Shown here: positions 56,762 through 64,000 of the stretch, piece after piece
How the letters are laid out: every line of letters starts with the position of its first letter
Numbering within the stretch: the first letter of the stretch is position 1
Assembly: GCA_017512285.1 (NCBI GenBank)
Contig: JAFWGU010000024.1
Location: 1-64,000 of the forward strand
Direction: 5' to 3'
Length of the DNA: 64,000 bases
Source: Erysipelotrichaceae bacterium
GTDB lineage: Bacteria > Bacillota_I > Bacilli_A > Erysipelotrichales > Erysipelotrichaceae
The notes under the pieces: model-generated
The model's database searches: none
Told to the model about the DNA's origin: nothing
Seen by the model: the letters and a program-made list of their open reading frames with translations, nothing else
Position numbers and translations under genes: made by a program

Positions 56762-57654
56762 TTATGATCCTCCTGCTGAATGAGACGTCTGAAGAAGTCA
56801 CATTCATCCCTGTTGCACCGGGCAGCTTCAGGCAGTTTCATGTTGCAGTGGAAGACGTGTCCCAGAACATGATCCCTGTCGCCATAGTAACGGTATTCCG
56901 ATCTGACGTTCAGCTTTCTCAGGGCTTCATATAAGGGCTTGGCCTGTTCCTTAAGGAAATCTCCCTCTGCCGTCATGACAAATGCCGGCGGGAAACCGGG
57001 CTGAAGGTGATCCATGACGCTGATCATCATTAGTTCCTCAGCAGTTCCCTTATTCGGCAGAAAATCCTTCATTAATCTGGCTGTCAGATCATTCTTCTTG
57101 CTTATTTCTATCTTATATACGCCGCAGTTAAGAGCCACACCCTTAGGCAATAGATCCCTGGTGATTTCTGCCCCAACGGTTGAAGCCAGTCTTTCATCCA
57201 GGCACTGGCAGCAGAACAGTCCCAGCATGTGGGCGCCGGCGCTGTCGCCGACCGCAAAGACGTTATCGGTATCCAGGCCGTACTTCTCACCGTTGGCCTG
57301 AACCCATCTGAACACGTTTGCCATATCCACCATTGAAGACGGATACTTGTATTTTGGCGCCAGTCTGTAGGTAAAGTTGACTACCGCAAAACCATGCTGA
57401 GCCAAAGACATGCAGTAGTACTGATAAAGTTCCTTGTCACCATATACCCAGCCTCCGCCGTGAACGCTGACAATGACCGGCAGTTTGCTTTCGACGCCTC
57501 TTGGTCTGTAGACGTCCAGGACGTTCCATTCAGCATCATTGCCATACTGAATGTCATCAAAGCGCTGAATGTCCTTCGGCGTGGTAAGCCCTGCATCTCT
57601 CTTCTTATCGCTACGGGCAAACATGTAGCGGATGGCCATGCTTAACATTGACAT
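56758..57654 (-). CDS. HSL-type alpha/beta-hydrolase (esterase)
   Basis: This 298-residue cytosolic esterase has the oxyanion motif VSVHGGGWVYGDK near residue 60 (HGGG), the nucleophile elbow FAVGDSAGAHML near 138, an acid in FVMTAEGDFLKEQ near 230 and the catalytic histidine in GDRDHVLGHVFH near 260. It is a hormone-sensitive-lipase-type carboxylesterase. The substrate is unknown. GAGG precedes the ATG at 57654. It overlaps NudC by four bases and lies three bases behind the nucleotidyltransferase-like gene, so it sits in the middle of a tight operon. Confidence 0.9.
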   Translation of the reverse strand: MSMLSMAIRYMFARSDKKRDAGLTTPKDIQRFDDIQYGNDAEWNVLDVYRPRGVESKLPVIVSVHGGGWVYGDKELYQYYCMSLAQHGFAVVNFTYRLAPKYKYPSSMVDMANVFRWVQANGEKYGLDTDNVFAVGDSAGAHMLGLFCCQCLDERLASTVGAEITRDLLPKGVALNCGVYKIEISKKNDLTARLMKDFLPNKGTAEELMMISVMDHLQPGFPPAFVMTAEGDFLKEQAKPLYEALRKLNVRSEYRYYGDRDHVLGHVFHCNMKLPEAARCNRDECDFFRRLIQQEDHK

Positions 57655-57657
57655 AAG

Positions 57658-58044
57658 CTATACCTCATTTTCCTTCATGTATTCTTCAATTAATCTGATG
57701 TCTCTTTGGTCCTTTTCCCTGCCGAGACCTCTCTTCATTTCCAGCAAGCCCTTAAGGGATATCACCTGATACCCCTCAATTTCAACCGGTTCATCACAGA
57801 TCCAGCCTTCAAACACTTCGATCAGTTCCCCGTATCTGAAGCTTCTTCTGCCGTCAGGGCTTGTCTTATGCAGATGTCCGTTTCTTTCCAGAAGATCGGC
57901 CATCTCCTTACTGCAGCCCATGTCTATGTCATGAGTCTGTTCCCTTAGGCCGTATATGACCATGGCTGCTCCGGTTATGATCCAGTACTGCGCAGGATCA
58001 TAGGGAAACTGCCTTAACTGTTCCAGTATTTCATTTCTGTTCAT
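57658..58044 (-). CDS. Nucleotidyltransferase-fold protein
   Basis: This 128-residue protein has the minimal nucleotidyltransferase pattern WIITGAAMVIYGLREQTHDIDMGCS (residues about 21-45), in which the glycine motif is followed by the DID metal site, and later strands LIEVFEGWICDEPVEIEGYQV. It resembles small AbiEii/MNT-type proteins. A third acid may lie in VFEGW or VEIEG. The gene overlaps the 58031-58690 gene by 14 bases. A role in RNA or protein nucleotidylation is possible; whether it is a toxin or a housekeeping protein is open. Confidence 0.75.
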   Translation of the reverse strand: MNRNEILEQLRQFPYDPAQYWIITGAAMVIYGLREQTHDIDMGCSKEMADLLERNGHLHKTSPDGRRSFRYGELIEVFEGWICDEPVEIEGYQVISLKGLLEMKRGLGREKDQRDIRLIEEYMKENEV

Positions 58045-58690
58045 AGCCGAAGAATTCCCTTAATCCTTCCTTCTCAAGCAATATCTCAGCCGTAAAGCCA
58101 TAGTGCCGGGCAGCTGCCAGGCTGACGACATTATCCAGAAATTCTTCATAGGGCAATTCAAACCATTCCTCCGGTATTTCCCTGCGGATGGTACCGCCGT
58201 CATTATGACCGCCTCCCCACCACCAGGCCTCATCCAGTTCGGCTTCATAGGTGCCGTCATCCATCTTATTGAAAGCGTACCATGAGCACCATTCTCTCAT
58301 GCCTTCAGGAGTATGAGGTCCCTCATTGTGCGGGGCATCATGATTCAGAGGAGAATAGTCCGGATCTTTCTTTTCGGCACTGCGTCTGTAGACGCTGAAG
58401 CGTTCATCTGTTTCCTCAGGCCTGCGTTCCAGTTCCAACGGACCGTTGCGGTATATCTTTCTCTTTCTGCCCTGCACACGGTATTCTTCCTTAATGAGAT
58501 CTGAGAATGCCTTGATCTTCTTCTTGCCGGATATTTCCTTATCAAGCTTAAGAGCCTTCAGTTCCTTTTCAATGTCCCATGGACAGCCCCAGCCCGGGTA
58601 ATACTGTATGCTTCCGTCGCTCAACTCATAATATGTTCCAATATCCTTGTCATCGTATCTGACACTGTAATTGTTAACTATTCTTGCCAT
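58031..58690 (-). CDS. Conserved protein of unknown function, tryptophan/glycine/histidine-rich centre
   Basis: The family is not recognised. The protein of about 219 residues has an N-terminal strand-rich region (IVNNYSVRYDDKDIG), a basic middle (YRVQGRKRKIYRNG) and a striking core AELDEAWWWGGGHNDGGTIR around residue 152-171, followed by an acidic helical end. The WWWGGGHNDGG motif suggests a binding site. The ATG at 58690 has GGGGGA 8 bases upstream; an ATG at 58705 is less likely. It is the first gene of the operon that runs through the nucleotidyltransferase, esterase and NudC. Confidence 0.75.
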   Translation of the reverse strand: MARIVNNYSVRYDDKDIGTYYELSDGSIQYYPGWGCPWDIEKELKALKLDKEISGKKKIKAFSDLIKEEYRVQGRKRKIYRNGPLELERRPEETDERFSVYRRSAEKKDPDYSPLNHDAPHNEGPHTPEGMREWCSWYAFNKMDDGTYEAELDEAWWWGGGHNDGGTIRREIPEEWFELPYEEFLDNVVSLAAARHYGFTAEILLEKEGLREFFGYEQK

Positions 58691-58716
58691 TCTCAAATCC
58701 CCCAAAACAATGCTTT

Positions 58717-59226
58717 CTATTTGATTCTGCCTAATAATCTCAGTTTGAACTCTCTGATCTTGCTGGCATGTCTGCTGGTAAAGATGATGCCGATGATGAT
58801 CATGCCCATCGCTATGCCTAATCCGAAGCTACCGATGAATTCATATGGCTGCTTATCGCCCAGTTCCAGGAATATTGTCGCCAGATATGCCGTTATTCCA
58901 ACCAGACCGGCAATGAACATCAGGTGCATTCTCCTTAATAATCTTGTCTTTTCCTCATTGCTGTAATCAGCTACCTGTAATACTGTTTCCTTTAATTCTT
59001 CGTTCATGTGCTCACTTTTCCTTTCTCCACTAAGAATTTCGCGGAGGTCTGCATCGTAAAGATCTGCCAGTTCGATCAGAACATCCAGGTCTGGCATGTT
59101 GTAGCCTGTCTCCCAGCGTGAAACAGTTCTCCTTGCCACTCCAACCTTCTCAGCCAGCTGTTCCTGAGTAAGTCCCTTATCCTTTCTGAGTTCCTGCAGA
59201 AATTCTCCGATTTTGATAAGATTCAT
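58717..59226 (-). CDS. XRE-family regulator with two membrane helices
   Basis: This 169-residue protein has an N-terminal helix-turn-helix (residues 5-60, KGLTQEQLAEKVGVARRTVS and WETGYNMPD) and two membrane helices (about 100-120 and 130-152) with a short basic tail. Membrane-bound XRE regulators of this plan are common in Bacillota and thought to link envelope or drug signals to transcription. GGAGG lies 10 bases before the ATG. A perfect palindrome lies about 90 bases upstream (59316-59336). It precedes the unknown gene at 58690. Confidence 0.88.
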   Translation of the reverse strand: MNLIKIGEFLQELRKDKGLTQEQLAEKVGVARRTVSRWETGYNMPDLDVLIELADLYDADLREILSGERKSEHMNEELKETVLQVADYSNEEKTRLLRRMHLMFIAGLVGITAYLATIFLELGDKQPYEFIGSFGLGIAMGMIIIGIIFTSRHASKIREFKLRLLGRIK

Positions 59227-59315
59227 GGTTCAATGACCTCCTTTTCGGCTTCAGCATACCGCTGCCGATGATTCTTTAACAGGACACAAAGTGAGCAAAT
59301 GCCCTGTTCAGACAA

Positions 59316-59336
59316 ATGAGACAGACCGTGTCTCAT
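59316..59336. repeat. Perfect 8-base inverted repeat
   Basis: ATGAGACA, spacer GACCG, TGTCTCAT (59316-59336). It lies between the stop of the 59349 gene and the XRE gene. No T tract follows strongly, so it may be a regulator site rather than a terminator. Confidence 0.6.
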
Positions 59337-59348
59337 AAATTAATAATA

Positions 59349-59543
59349 CTATTTATCCAGCAAACCGTATTCCCGGTACTTTTCCAGCATGAACCGGTAA
59401 AACATCCGGTTGCCGAAGTACTGCTTATAGGTTGCGGTCTTTTCCTTCCCCTGTTCCTTAAGCTCTTTAAGTCTTGTTTCTTCATATTCAGCCTGTCTGA
59501 CCATGTCAGCAAGCATTCTTTCAAAAGCTTCCAAGCGTTCCAT
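59349..59543 (-). CDS. Small coiled-coil protein
   Basis: This 64-residue protein is almost entirely helical and charged (MERLEAFERMLADMVRQAEY..., KLKELKEQGKEK) with an aromatic end (FYRFMLEKYREYGLLDK). A leucine-rich heptad is visible over the first 30 residues. GAGGTG lies 5 bases before the ATG, which supports a real gene. I recognise no named family. It lies between two XRE regulators. Confidence 0.7.
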   Translation of the reverse strand: MERLEAFERMLADMVRQAEYEETRLKELKEQGKEKTATYKQYFGNRMFYRFMLEKYREYGLLDK

Positions 59544-59611
59544 ATTATCACCTCAGGAGTTCTACTGATATAATTTTACATTGTTTTAGCGACAATATGA
59601 ATTCAAACAAT

Positions 59612-59652
59612 AAAAAAGCAGCTTTCCGGCAGAACTTCATGAGGAAGCTGCC
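59612..59652 (-). terminator. Candidate terminator of the XRE gene 59704-60234
   Basis: On the minus strand GCAGCTTCC and GGAAAGCTGC pair with one bulge around a 17-base loop, then T6. Confidence 0.5.
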
Positions 59653-59703
59653 TTAAAGCTGCAATTGCTTTCATAAAAGGATTTGAAAACTGACTCTCCT
59701 TAT

Positions 59704-60234
59704 TCAGTCTTCTATTGTTCTGAACAGGTTCTGTTTGCACTTTACACTGTATTGCAGAGTATAGGAAGCAGTTCCGGCATTCATTGCATCCTGTATCTTG
59801 GTAATCTCTCTGGTTACGTCTTCAAGATTTCTGTACCAGGCCAGGAACGTCCTCTCCTCACCCCATACTGACTGGTTATTTCCGTCAGAAGCGAACAATG
59901 CATATTTGGGGCTGTTCTTGCCTCCCTTAAACTGCGGGGAACGCATCACTTTTGACACGTTCATGATCACGCCTTCATGCGGTGAAATGATCCTTATCGT
60001 ATCTGATGGTTTACTGTCCCTGGGTTCAGTCGTGGTTTTTTCTTCTGCCAGCAAGCTGTCTAATGAAACATTGAGCTTTCCTGACAGAACCAAAAGCTTG
60101 TCTACTTCAGGATATCCTTCTCCAAGCTCCCACTTTGAGACGGCTTGTCTGCTCACACCCAGCATCTCTGCCAGTTCTTCCTGTGAAAGCTGATTCTTCT
60201 TTCGAATCGCCTGCAGGTTTTCTCCAAAACTCAT
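59704..60234 (-). CDS. XRE-family regulator with C-terminal effector-like domain
   Basis: This is a 176-residue regulator. The helix-turn-helix is at residues about 8-58 (QLSQEELAEMLGVSRQAVSK then WELGEGYPEVDKLL). The C-terminal part (about 75-176) starts with RIISPHEGVIMNVSKVMRSP, continues with YALFASDGNN and WYRNLEDVTREITKIQDAMN, and resembles the ligand or partner domain of PH-like XRE proteins, but no family is certain. GGAGG lies 7 bases before the ATG. Two 21-base direct repeats lie 56 bases upstream and may be its own operator. Confidence 0.87.
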   Translation of the reverse strand: MSFGENLQAIRKKNQLSQEELAEMLGVSRQAVSKWELGEGYPEVDKLLVLSGKLNVSLDSLLAEEKTTTEPRDSKPSDTIRIISPHEGVIMNVSKVMRSPQFKGGKNSPKYALFASDGNNQSVWGEERTFLAWYRNLEDVTREITKIQDAMNAGTASYTLQYSVKCKQNLFRTIED

Positions 60235-60289
60235 GTTAACATCCTCCTTTTAAGGGAAGTATAAATCCGAAACCGCACAGTTTCTACCA

Positions 60290-60331
60290 ACCTCAGTTTG
60301 CATTTTCGCAACCTGAAGTTGCATTTTGCCT
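60290..60331. repeat. Two tandem 21-base direct repeats upstream of the XRE gene
   Basis: Copy 1 (60290-60310) and copy 2 (60311-60331) both read ACCT, then (C/G)A(G/A), then TTGCATTTT and GC. They are exactly two helical turns apart. GCAAC...GTTGC also forms an inverted repeat across the junction. Confidence 0.65.
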
Positions 60332-60339
60332 GAAAAAGG

Positions 60340-61482
60340 CTAATCAACGGCCCGGCCGTTGATGAATACCTTCTTAATGGCAGTGCTGCTTACCATCGGA
60401 TCACCATCGGTAATTACGATGTCAGCGTCCTTGCCGGTTTCTATTGAACCTACCCGGTCAGAAATTCCTATCTGCTTAGCCGGGTTAATGGTAATGGCTT
60501 TCAATGCCTCAAACGGATCCATGCCGGCCTTGACAGCCAGACCGGCACATAATGGCAGGTATTCCTGTGGAATTACCGGTGAATCGGTAACGATGGATAC
60601 CTGACAGCCCTTTGCGGCAAGAATGCCCGGGGTCGTCCAGGACTTGTTCTGCAGTTCGAACTTGCTGGCATGAGTCAGGCTTGGTCCTACGGCTAATGGA
60701 TATGAGTATTCAGCCAGCTTATCAGCGATGAGATGCCCTTCGGTAACGTGTTCGATCGTCAGATCAACGTCAAATTCCTTAGCCAGTCTGATGGCGGTAA
60801 GGATGTCATTGGCCTGATGAGCATGTATCTTCAGGGGGATCTCTTTCTTAAGTACCGGAATCATGGCTTCGCACTTGAAGTCAAATGCCGGCTGCTTGAA
60901 GATGTCATCTCCGGCCTTTTCCTTCTTATTCAGATATTCCCTGGCCTTGAACAGCATGTTTCTGATCACTGATGCCGTGGACATTCTGGCTGCGTTGCCC
61001 TTTTCACGGTAACAGCGCTTCGGGTTTTCACCCAATGCACACTTCATGGCAACCGGTGTCTTGATGATCATGTCATCAACGCAGTTACCAACGGTCTTTA
61101 CGGCGATCCAGGTACCGCCAATGGCGTTGGCGCTGCCCTGACCGGTAGCTACGCTGGTTACACCGCCTCTGGCTGCGCTTCTTACGGTCGGATCCAATGG
61201 ATTGAAGCTGTCCTCGGAACGCAAGTGCGGGGTGCAGATGTCGCCAGGTTCATTGTAGTCGGCACCTTCAAAGCCGATGCCATAGCCATCAAGACCCAGG
61301 TGACAGTGGGCTTCAACAAAGCCCGGATATACGTTTAAACCGGTGGCATCGATCACCTCTTCACCTTCATTAACGGTCAGATCTTTGCCTATTTCAGCAA
61401 TCTTTCCGTCAGTTATGCGGATGTCGGCAACGTAAGCCTCCCGGTTTACTGCATCATTAACTGATCCATTCCTAATTATCAT
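60340..61482 (-). CDS. Amidohydrolase (imidazolonepropionase-related)
   Basis: This is a 380-residue metal-dependent amidohydrolase. The first metal pair is in GFVEAHCHLGLDGYG near residue 57 and the C-terminal composite sheet closes with GSIETGKDADIVITDGDP and VFINGRAV. Other ligands are probably in KIHAHQAND near 218, IEHVTEGH near 241 and VTDSPVIPQ near 305. It lacks the lysine-type bridging residue of dihydroorotase in an obvious place. The substrate is unknown; cyclic amides or imides are likely. AGGAGG precedes the ATG. It is probably a single gene. Confidence 0.87.
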   Translation of the reverse strand: MIIRNGSVNDAVNREAYVADIRITDGKIAEIGKDLTVNEGEEVIDATGLNVYPGFVEAHCHLGLDGYGIGFEGADYNEPGDICTPHLRSEDSFNPLDPTVRSAARGGVTSVATGQGSANAIGGTWIAVKTVGNCVDDMIIKTPVAMKCALGENPKRCYREKGNAARMSTASVIRNMLFKAREYLNKKEKAGDDIFKQPAFDFKCEAMIPVLKKEIPLKIHAHQANDILTAIRLAKEFDVDLTIEHVTEGHLIADKLAEYSYPLAVGPSLTHASKFELQNKSWTTPGILAAKGCQVSIVTDSPVIPQEYLPLCAGLAVKAGMDPFEALKAITINPAKQIGISDRVGSIETGKDADIVITDGDPMVSSTAIKKVFINGRAVD

Positions 61483-61566
61483 GTGATTATCCTCCTGTTT
61501 TCTTCAGAAATATTAACTGAAGTATATCACCATGAAGGGATCAGTTCATTAAAAATGAATGAATCG

Positions 61567-62523
61567 TTATCCCAGATGTCTGTCTGCGAAGGAGAAGAAG
61601 GTCTTCCAGTACAGCTCCGGATCCTTGGAACTGCTGCGGGCATGAGTCGCACCATCAACAGCCAGCAGTTTCTTTTCCCCCGTAGTGGCGTTGTAGTTCT
61701 TCTGCGCCATCTCATATGGCACGAAGGTATCTTCCGTACCGTGGATCACCAGTAACGGCCTGCTGTTTTTCTGCAACGCCCTGGTGCAGTTGACATTAAA
61801 GTAGGAGAAGCCCAGCTTCATCCTGGTCACCACGTCCCCTGCCAGTAAGACGAATGTCGGATAATGCGTCGTCGTATGGCACTGATAGACGTACTCTTCC
61901 ATAAGTGAGGTATAGCCGCAGTCCTCAACGGCACCTACGACATTGTCAGGCAGCTTTTCGCCCAGTGTTAACATTACGGTTGAAGCACCCATGGATATGC
62001 CGTAGAGCAGGATCCTGGCCTCAGGATCACGCTCAACCAGGTACTGTATCCAGTGTACCATGTCATCCTTCTCATACCAGCCCATTGAGGTGTAGTGGCC
62101 CTGTGATTCGCCATGTCCTCTTGGTTCAACGGCCAGCACATTGTAGCCGTGTTCATGAAGTTTGTGGATTATCGGGCCCATGACGGTCAGATTTGAGGAA
62201 TATCCGTAATGGAATATCACATATGAATGTGAGTCGCTCGGATAAAAACGGCTGTGCAGGGTCAGGGTGTCCTGAACGATGTAGGCGTTCTGATAGTTTT
62301 CCGGGTCATCGGAATATCTGCCTGGATCCTGGCATCTGATGCCGGGAGTATACTCTGGCAGGTCTTCCTCGCCTCTGTTCTTCTTCAGGGTCTTGTTGCC
62401 TTTGGTCTTTATTCTGTCCGTATTAAGCGCAGCATCGATGAACATGTTTCCCAGTACCAGGAAACCGGCCACTGATGCCGTTACGGCACCGGCCGCAAAG
62501 GTAATGATGGTCTTCTTTTTCAT
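61567..62523 (-). CDS. Membrane-anchored alpha/beta hydrolase (YqkD-like)
   Basis: This is a 318-residue protein. A signal anchor (about 5-27) puts the domain outside the cell. The hydrolase has YVIFHYGYSSNLTVM (oxyanion), AVEPRGHGES, the nucleophile elbow LLYGISMGASTVML near 180, an acid in VIHGTEDTFVPYE near 270 and the catalytic histidine in AVDGATHARSS near 297. This is the pattern of YqkD/BAAT-like serine hydrolases; the substrate is unknown. A weak terminator follows the adjacent purine gene, so it is a single gene. Confidence 0.88.
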   Translation of the reverse strand: MKKKTIITFAAGAVTASVAGFLVLGNMFIDAALNTDRIKTKGNKTLKKNRGEEDLPEYTPGIRCQDPGRYSDDPENYQNAYIVQDTLTLHSRFYPSDSHSYVIFHYGYSSNLTVMGPIIHKLHEHGYNVLAVEPRGHGESQGHYTSMGWYEKDDMVHWIQYLVERDPEARILLYGISMGASTVMLTLGEKLPDNVVGAVEDCGYTSLMEEYVYQCHTTTHYPTFVLLAGDVVTRMKLGFSYFNVNCTRALQKNSRPLLVIHGTEDTFVPYEMAQKNYNATTGEKKLLAVDGATHARSSSKDPELYWKTFFSFADRHLG

Positions 62524-62611
62524 ATTGTCATCTCTATTCTATCTACCTTAATTATACATTTGTTTGGCAATACTATTAAGACAGTAACAGTGCATATTTT
62601 CACAAAGTAAA

Positions 62612-62634
62612 AGGACCCGGTATATTCAGGTCCT
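62612..62634 (-). terminator. Terminator of the purine gene
   Basis: On the minus strand AGGACC, loop, GGTCCT, followed by TTTAC. Confidence 0.55.
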
Positions 62635-62638
62635 GTGT

Positions 62639-63823
62639 TTAGTGATGGAACAGCCTCATGTGCGTCACGCACATTACCATGCCGTACTTGTTACATGTCT
62701 CAATGACGTTGTCGTCACGGATCGAACCGCCCGGCTGAACGACATATCTTACACCTGAGCGATGAGCTCTCTCAATGTTGTCGCCAAACGGGAAGAAGGC
62801 ATCGGAGCCCAGAGTGACACCGTCGATCTCGGAGAGATACTCTCTCATCTCCTCAGTACTGAAAGGTTCAGGTCTGGAAGTAAAGTACTTCTGCCAGATG
62901 CCCTCTGCCGTTACGTCTTCCTCATTCTTATTGATGTATCCGTCAATGACGTTATCTCTGTCCGGTCTTGAGATGTCCTTTCTGAAAGGCAGATTCAGTA
63001 CCTTGTCTGACTGTCTTAAGAACCAGGTATCAGCCTTACTGCCGGCAAGACGGGTACAGTGGATCCTGGACTGCTGCCCGGCTCCTACCCCGATTGCCTG
63101 CCCGTCATAACTGAAAACAACGGAATTGGACTGAGTGTACTTCAGAGTAATCAGAGCTACGATCATGTCTCTGGCGGCCTCTTCGGTAAGATCCTTGTTA
63201 TCGGTGACGATCTCATTGAGCAGTTCCCTGCTGATCTTATAGTCGTTGTGGTTCTGCTGGAAGGTAATGCCGAATACCTGCTTGTTTTCCACAGGTGCGC
63301 ATTCATATTCCGGATCGATCTTAATGATGTTGTAATTGCCCTTCTTTTTGGCCTTCAGAATGGCCAGGGCATCCTCATCGTAGTCCGGAGCGATGATGCC
63401 ATCGGATACTTCCCGGCGGATCAGTAAGGCGGTAGTAACATCGCACTTATCGGATAAGGCTATGAAGTCGCCGTATGAACTCATGCGGTCCGTACCTCTG
63501 GCTCTGGCAAAGGCACAGGCCAGTGGTGAATCATCCAGACACTCAATGTCATCGACGAAGCAGGCCTTCTTCAGTCTGTCATCAAGTTTCAGTCCCAAGG
63601 CGGCGCTGGTTGGCGAAACGTGCTTGAAGCTGGCTGCGCACGGCAAACCCGTGGCTTCCCTAAGCTCCCTGACCAGCTGCCAGGAATTCAGGGCATCAAG
63701 AAAGTTGATGTAGCCCGGCCTGCCGTTCAGTACTTCCAGAGGCAGATCACTGCCGTCTGCCATGTATATCCTGGCCGGCTTCTGATTGGGATTACAGCCG
63801 TATTTCAATTGGATCTCGTTCAT
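62639..63823 (-). CDS. purH: AICAR formyltransferase, PurH without the cyclohydrolase domain
   Basis: This 394-residue enzyme transfers the formyl group from 10-formyl-THF to AICAR, the ninth step of purine synthesis. It starts with LKYGCNPNQKPA, has the catalytic region CAASFKHVSPTSAALG near 64-80 (Lys-His pair) and ends with SDAFFPFGDNIERAHRSGVRY, VVQPGGSIRDD and VTHMRLFHH. All are normal for the formyltransferase half of PurH. The IMP-cyclohydrolase MGS-type N-terminal domain (about 190 residues) is absent. The gene in front (63825-64000) supplies that step as a separate enzyme. AGGAGG lies 6 bases before the ATG. Confidence 0.92.
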   Translation of the reverse strand: MNEIQLKYGCNPNQKPARIYMADGSDLPLEVLNGRPGYINFLDALNSWQLVRELREATGLPCAASFKHVSPTSAALGLKLDDRLKKACFVDDIECLDDSPLACAFARARGTDRMSSYGDFIALSDKCDVTTALLIRREVSDGIIAPDYDEDALAILKAKKKGNYNIIKIDPEYECAPVENKQVFGITFQQNHNDYKISRELLNEIVTDNKDLTEEAARDMIVALITLKYTQSNSVVFSYDGQAIGVGAGQQSRIHCTRLAGSKADTWFLRQSDKVLNLPFRKDISRPDRDNVIDGYINKNEEDVTAEGIWQKYFTSRPEPFSTEEMREYLSEIDGVTLGSDAFFPFGDNIERAHRSGVRYVVQPGGSIRDDNVIETCNKYGMVMCVTHMRLFHH

Positions 63824-63824
63824 G

Positions 63825-64000
63825 TTAATCCTCCTGATTTCTGTTGAATATAACTTCTCTGTCAGCGAATCTGATATACAGACTTACCTTGTTACTGGGA
63901 TCAAGGCTCTTCCAGAGTCTTTCCGCAAACTCCTTAAACGGCAGATCAAGCATGATTTCAAAAGGTTCGCCTTCAAATGCCGGTAACGGGTTGCCGTCAC
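63825..64000 (-). CDS. IMP cyclohydrolase (PurO-type), C-terminal end, cut by window edge
   Basis: The open frame ends at TAA (63825-63827), one base before the purH start. It reads DGNPLPAFEGEPFEIMLDLP, then FAERLWKSLDPSNKVSLYIR and FADREVIFNRNQED. DGNPLPxFxGEP and LNxxNKVSL are typical of the archaeal-type (PurO-like) IMP cyclohydrolase C-terminus. The rest of the gene lies outside. Family call is from a short stretch but fits the missing domain of the adjacent PurH. Confidence 0.75.
   Translation of the reverse strand, partial: DGNPLPAFEGEPFEIMLDLPFKEFAERLWKSLDPSNKVSLYIRFADREVIFNRNQED

Noticed and set aside
1-64000. CRISPR arrays, prophage or integrative element
   Set aside because: No regularly spaced repeats, no cas, integrase or phage structural genes were seen; the two tRNAs have no integrase or duplicated 3' end nearby.

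Overview
The window looks like a chromosomal segment of a Gram-positive, monoderm bacterium of the Bacillota. This rests on lipoprotein signal peptides with lipoboxes, YtrA-type GntR and MarR regulators next to ABC transporters, VanZ- and VanX-like proteins, AGGAGG-type ribosome binding sites, sigma-A style promoters (TTGACA/TATAAT), and rho-independent terminators after most transcription units. An Erysipelotrichia-like host is my impression from protein character only and is not proven. Base composition looks even and gene density is high. The only mobile-element trace is the tail of an IS3-family element at the left edge. I see no prophage, CRISPR array, rRNA or integron.

Layout. 1-140: IS3 transposase tail and terminal inverted repeat. 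155-3273 (-): M32 carboxypeptidase and a CBS-containing family II pyrophosphatase. 3398-5007 (+): HAD phosphatase and a membrane-anchored helical-repeat protein. 5019-6039 (-): DJ-1/PfpI protein and a lipoprotein. 6160-7120 (+): tRNA-Leu(TAG), then an XRE regulator and a small membrane protein that appear to share a C-terminal domain. 7167-12183 (-): HAD phosphatase, then a CotH-kinase / VTC polyphosphate-polymerase-like / DUF4956 operon. 12235-15800 (-): MarR regulator and a MacB-like ABC transporter under a consensus promoter with an operator-like palindrome. 15873-21618 (-): acyltransferase with a membrane partner, ROK kinase, MazG-like protein, large esterase and a membrane protein. 21688-26424 (-): MscS-type channel with two sensor-like regions, a small protein and a YdcF protein. 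26554-27636 (+): VanZ-VOC fusion. 27688-30684 (-): flavin-reductase pseudogene, DUF2207 protein and a membrane protein. 30697-32463 (-): MATE transporter fused to an RsbW-like ATPase. 32551-35440 (-): lipoprotein, then GntR, ABC ATPase, ABC permease and GNAT. 35545: tRNA-Pro(GGG). 35691-39570 (-): GH13 glucosidase operon and a secreted lipase. 39750-41296 (+): PHP phosphatase and nitroreductase. 41324-43355 (-): second GH13 enzyme and a membrane-anchored protein. 43500-45329 (+): membrane protein, GyrI-like protein and a two-gene unit. 45347-49880 (-): glutathione peroxidase with an OhrR-like regulator, STAS-HAD fusion, nitroreductase, PreA-like oxidoreductase and a small protein. 49880-52174: DUF3795 protein (-) and an ABC exporter (+). 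52198-55833: SGNH hydrolase (-), VanX-like dipeptidase (+), a lipoprotein (-) and a lipoprotein-type cysteine-desulfurase homologue (-). 55937-64000 (-): NudC, esterase, nucleotidyltransferase-like protein, two XRE regulators, amidohydrolase, alpha/beta hydrolase, a formyltransferase-only PurH and the end of a separate IMP cyclohydrolase.

How it fits together. Most of the window is housekeeping and accessory metabolism in short operons, many with 4-base ATGA overlaps. Four things stand out. First, there is a possible partner-switching pair encoded apart: an RsbW-like ATPase domain on a MATE transporter and an RsbV-like STAS domain on a Cof-type HAD phosphatase. Second, a class V aminotransferase (cysteine-desulfurase type) appears to be exported as a lipoprotein. 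Third, there is a VTC / DUF4956 / multidomain CotH kinase operon. Fourth, several regulator promoters carry operator-like palindromes that can be read directly from the sequence.
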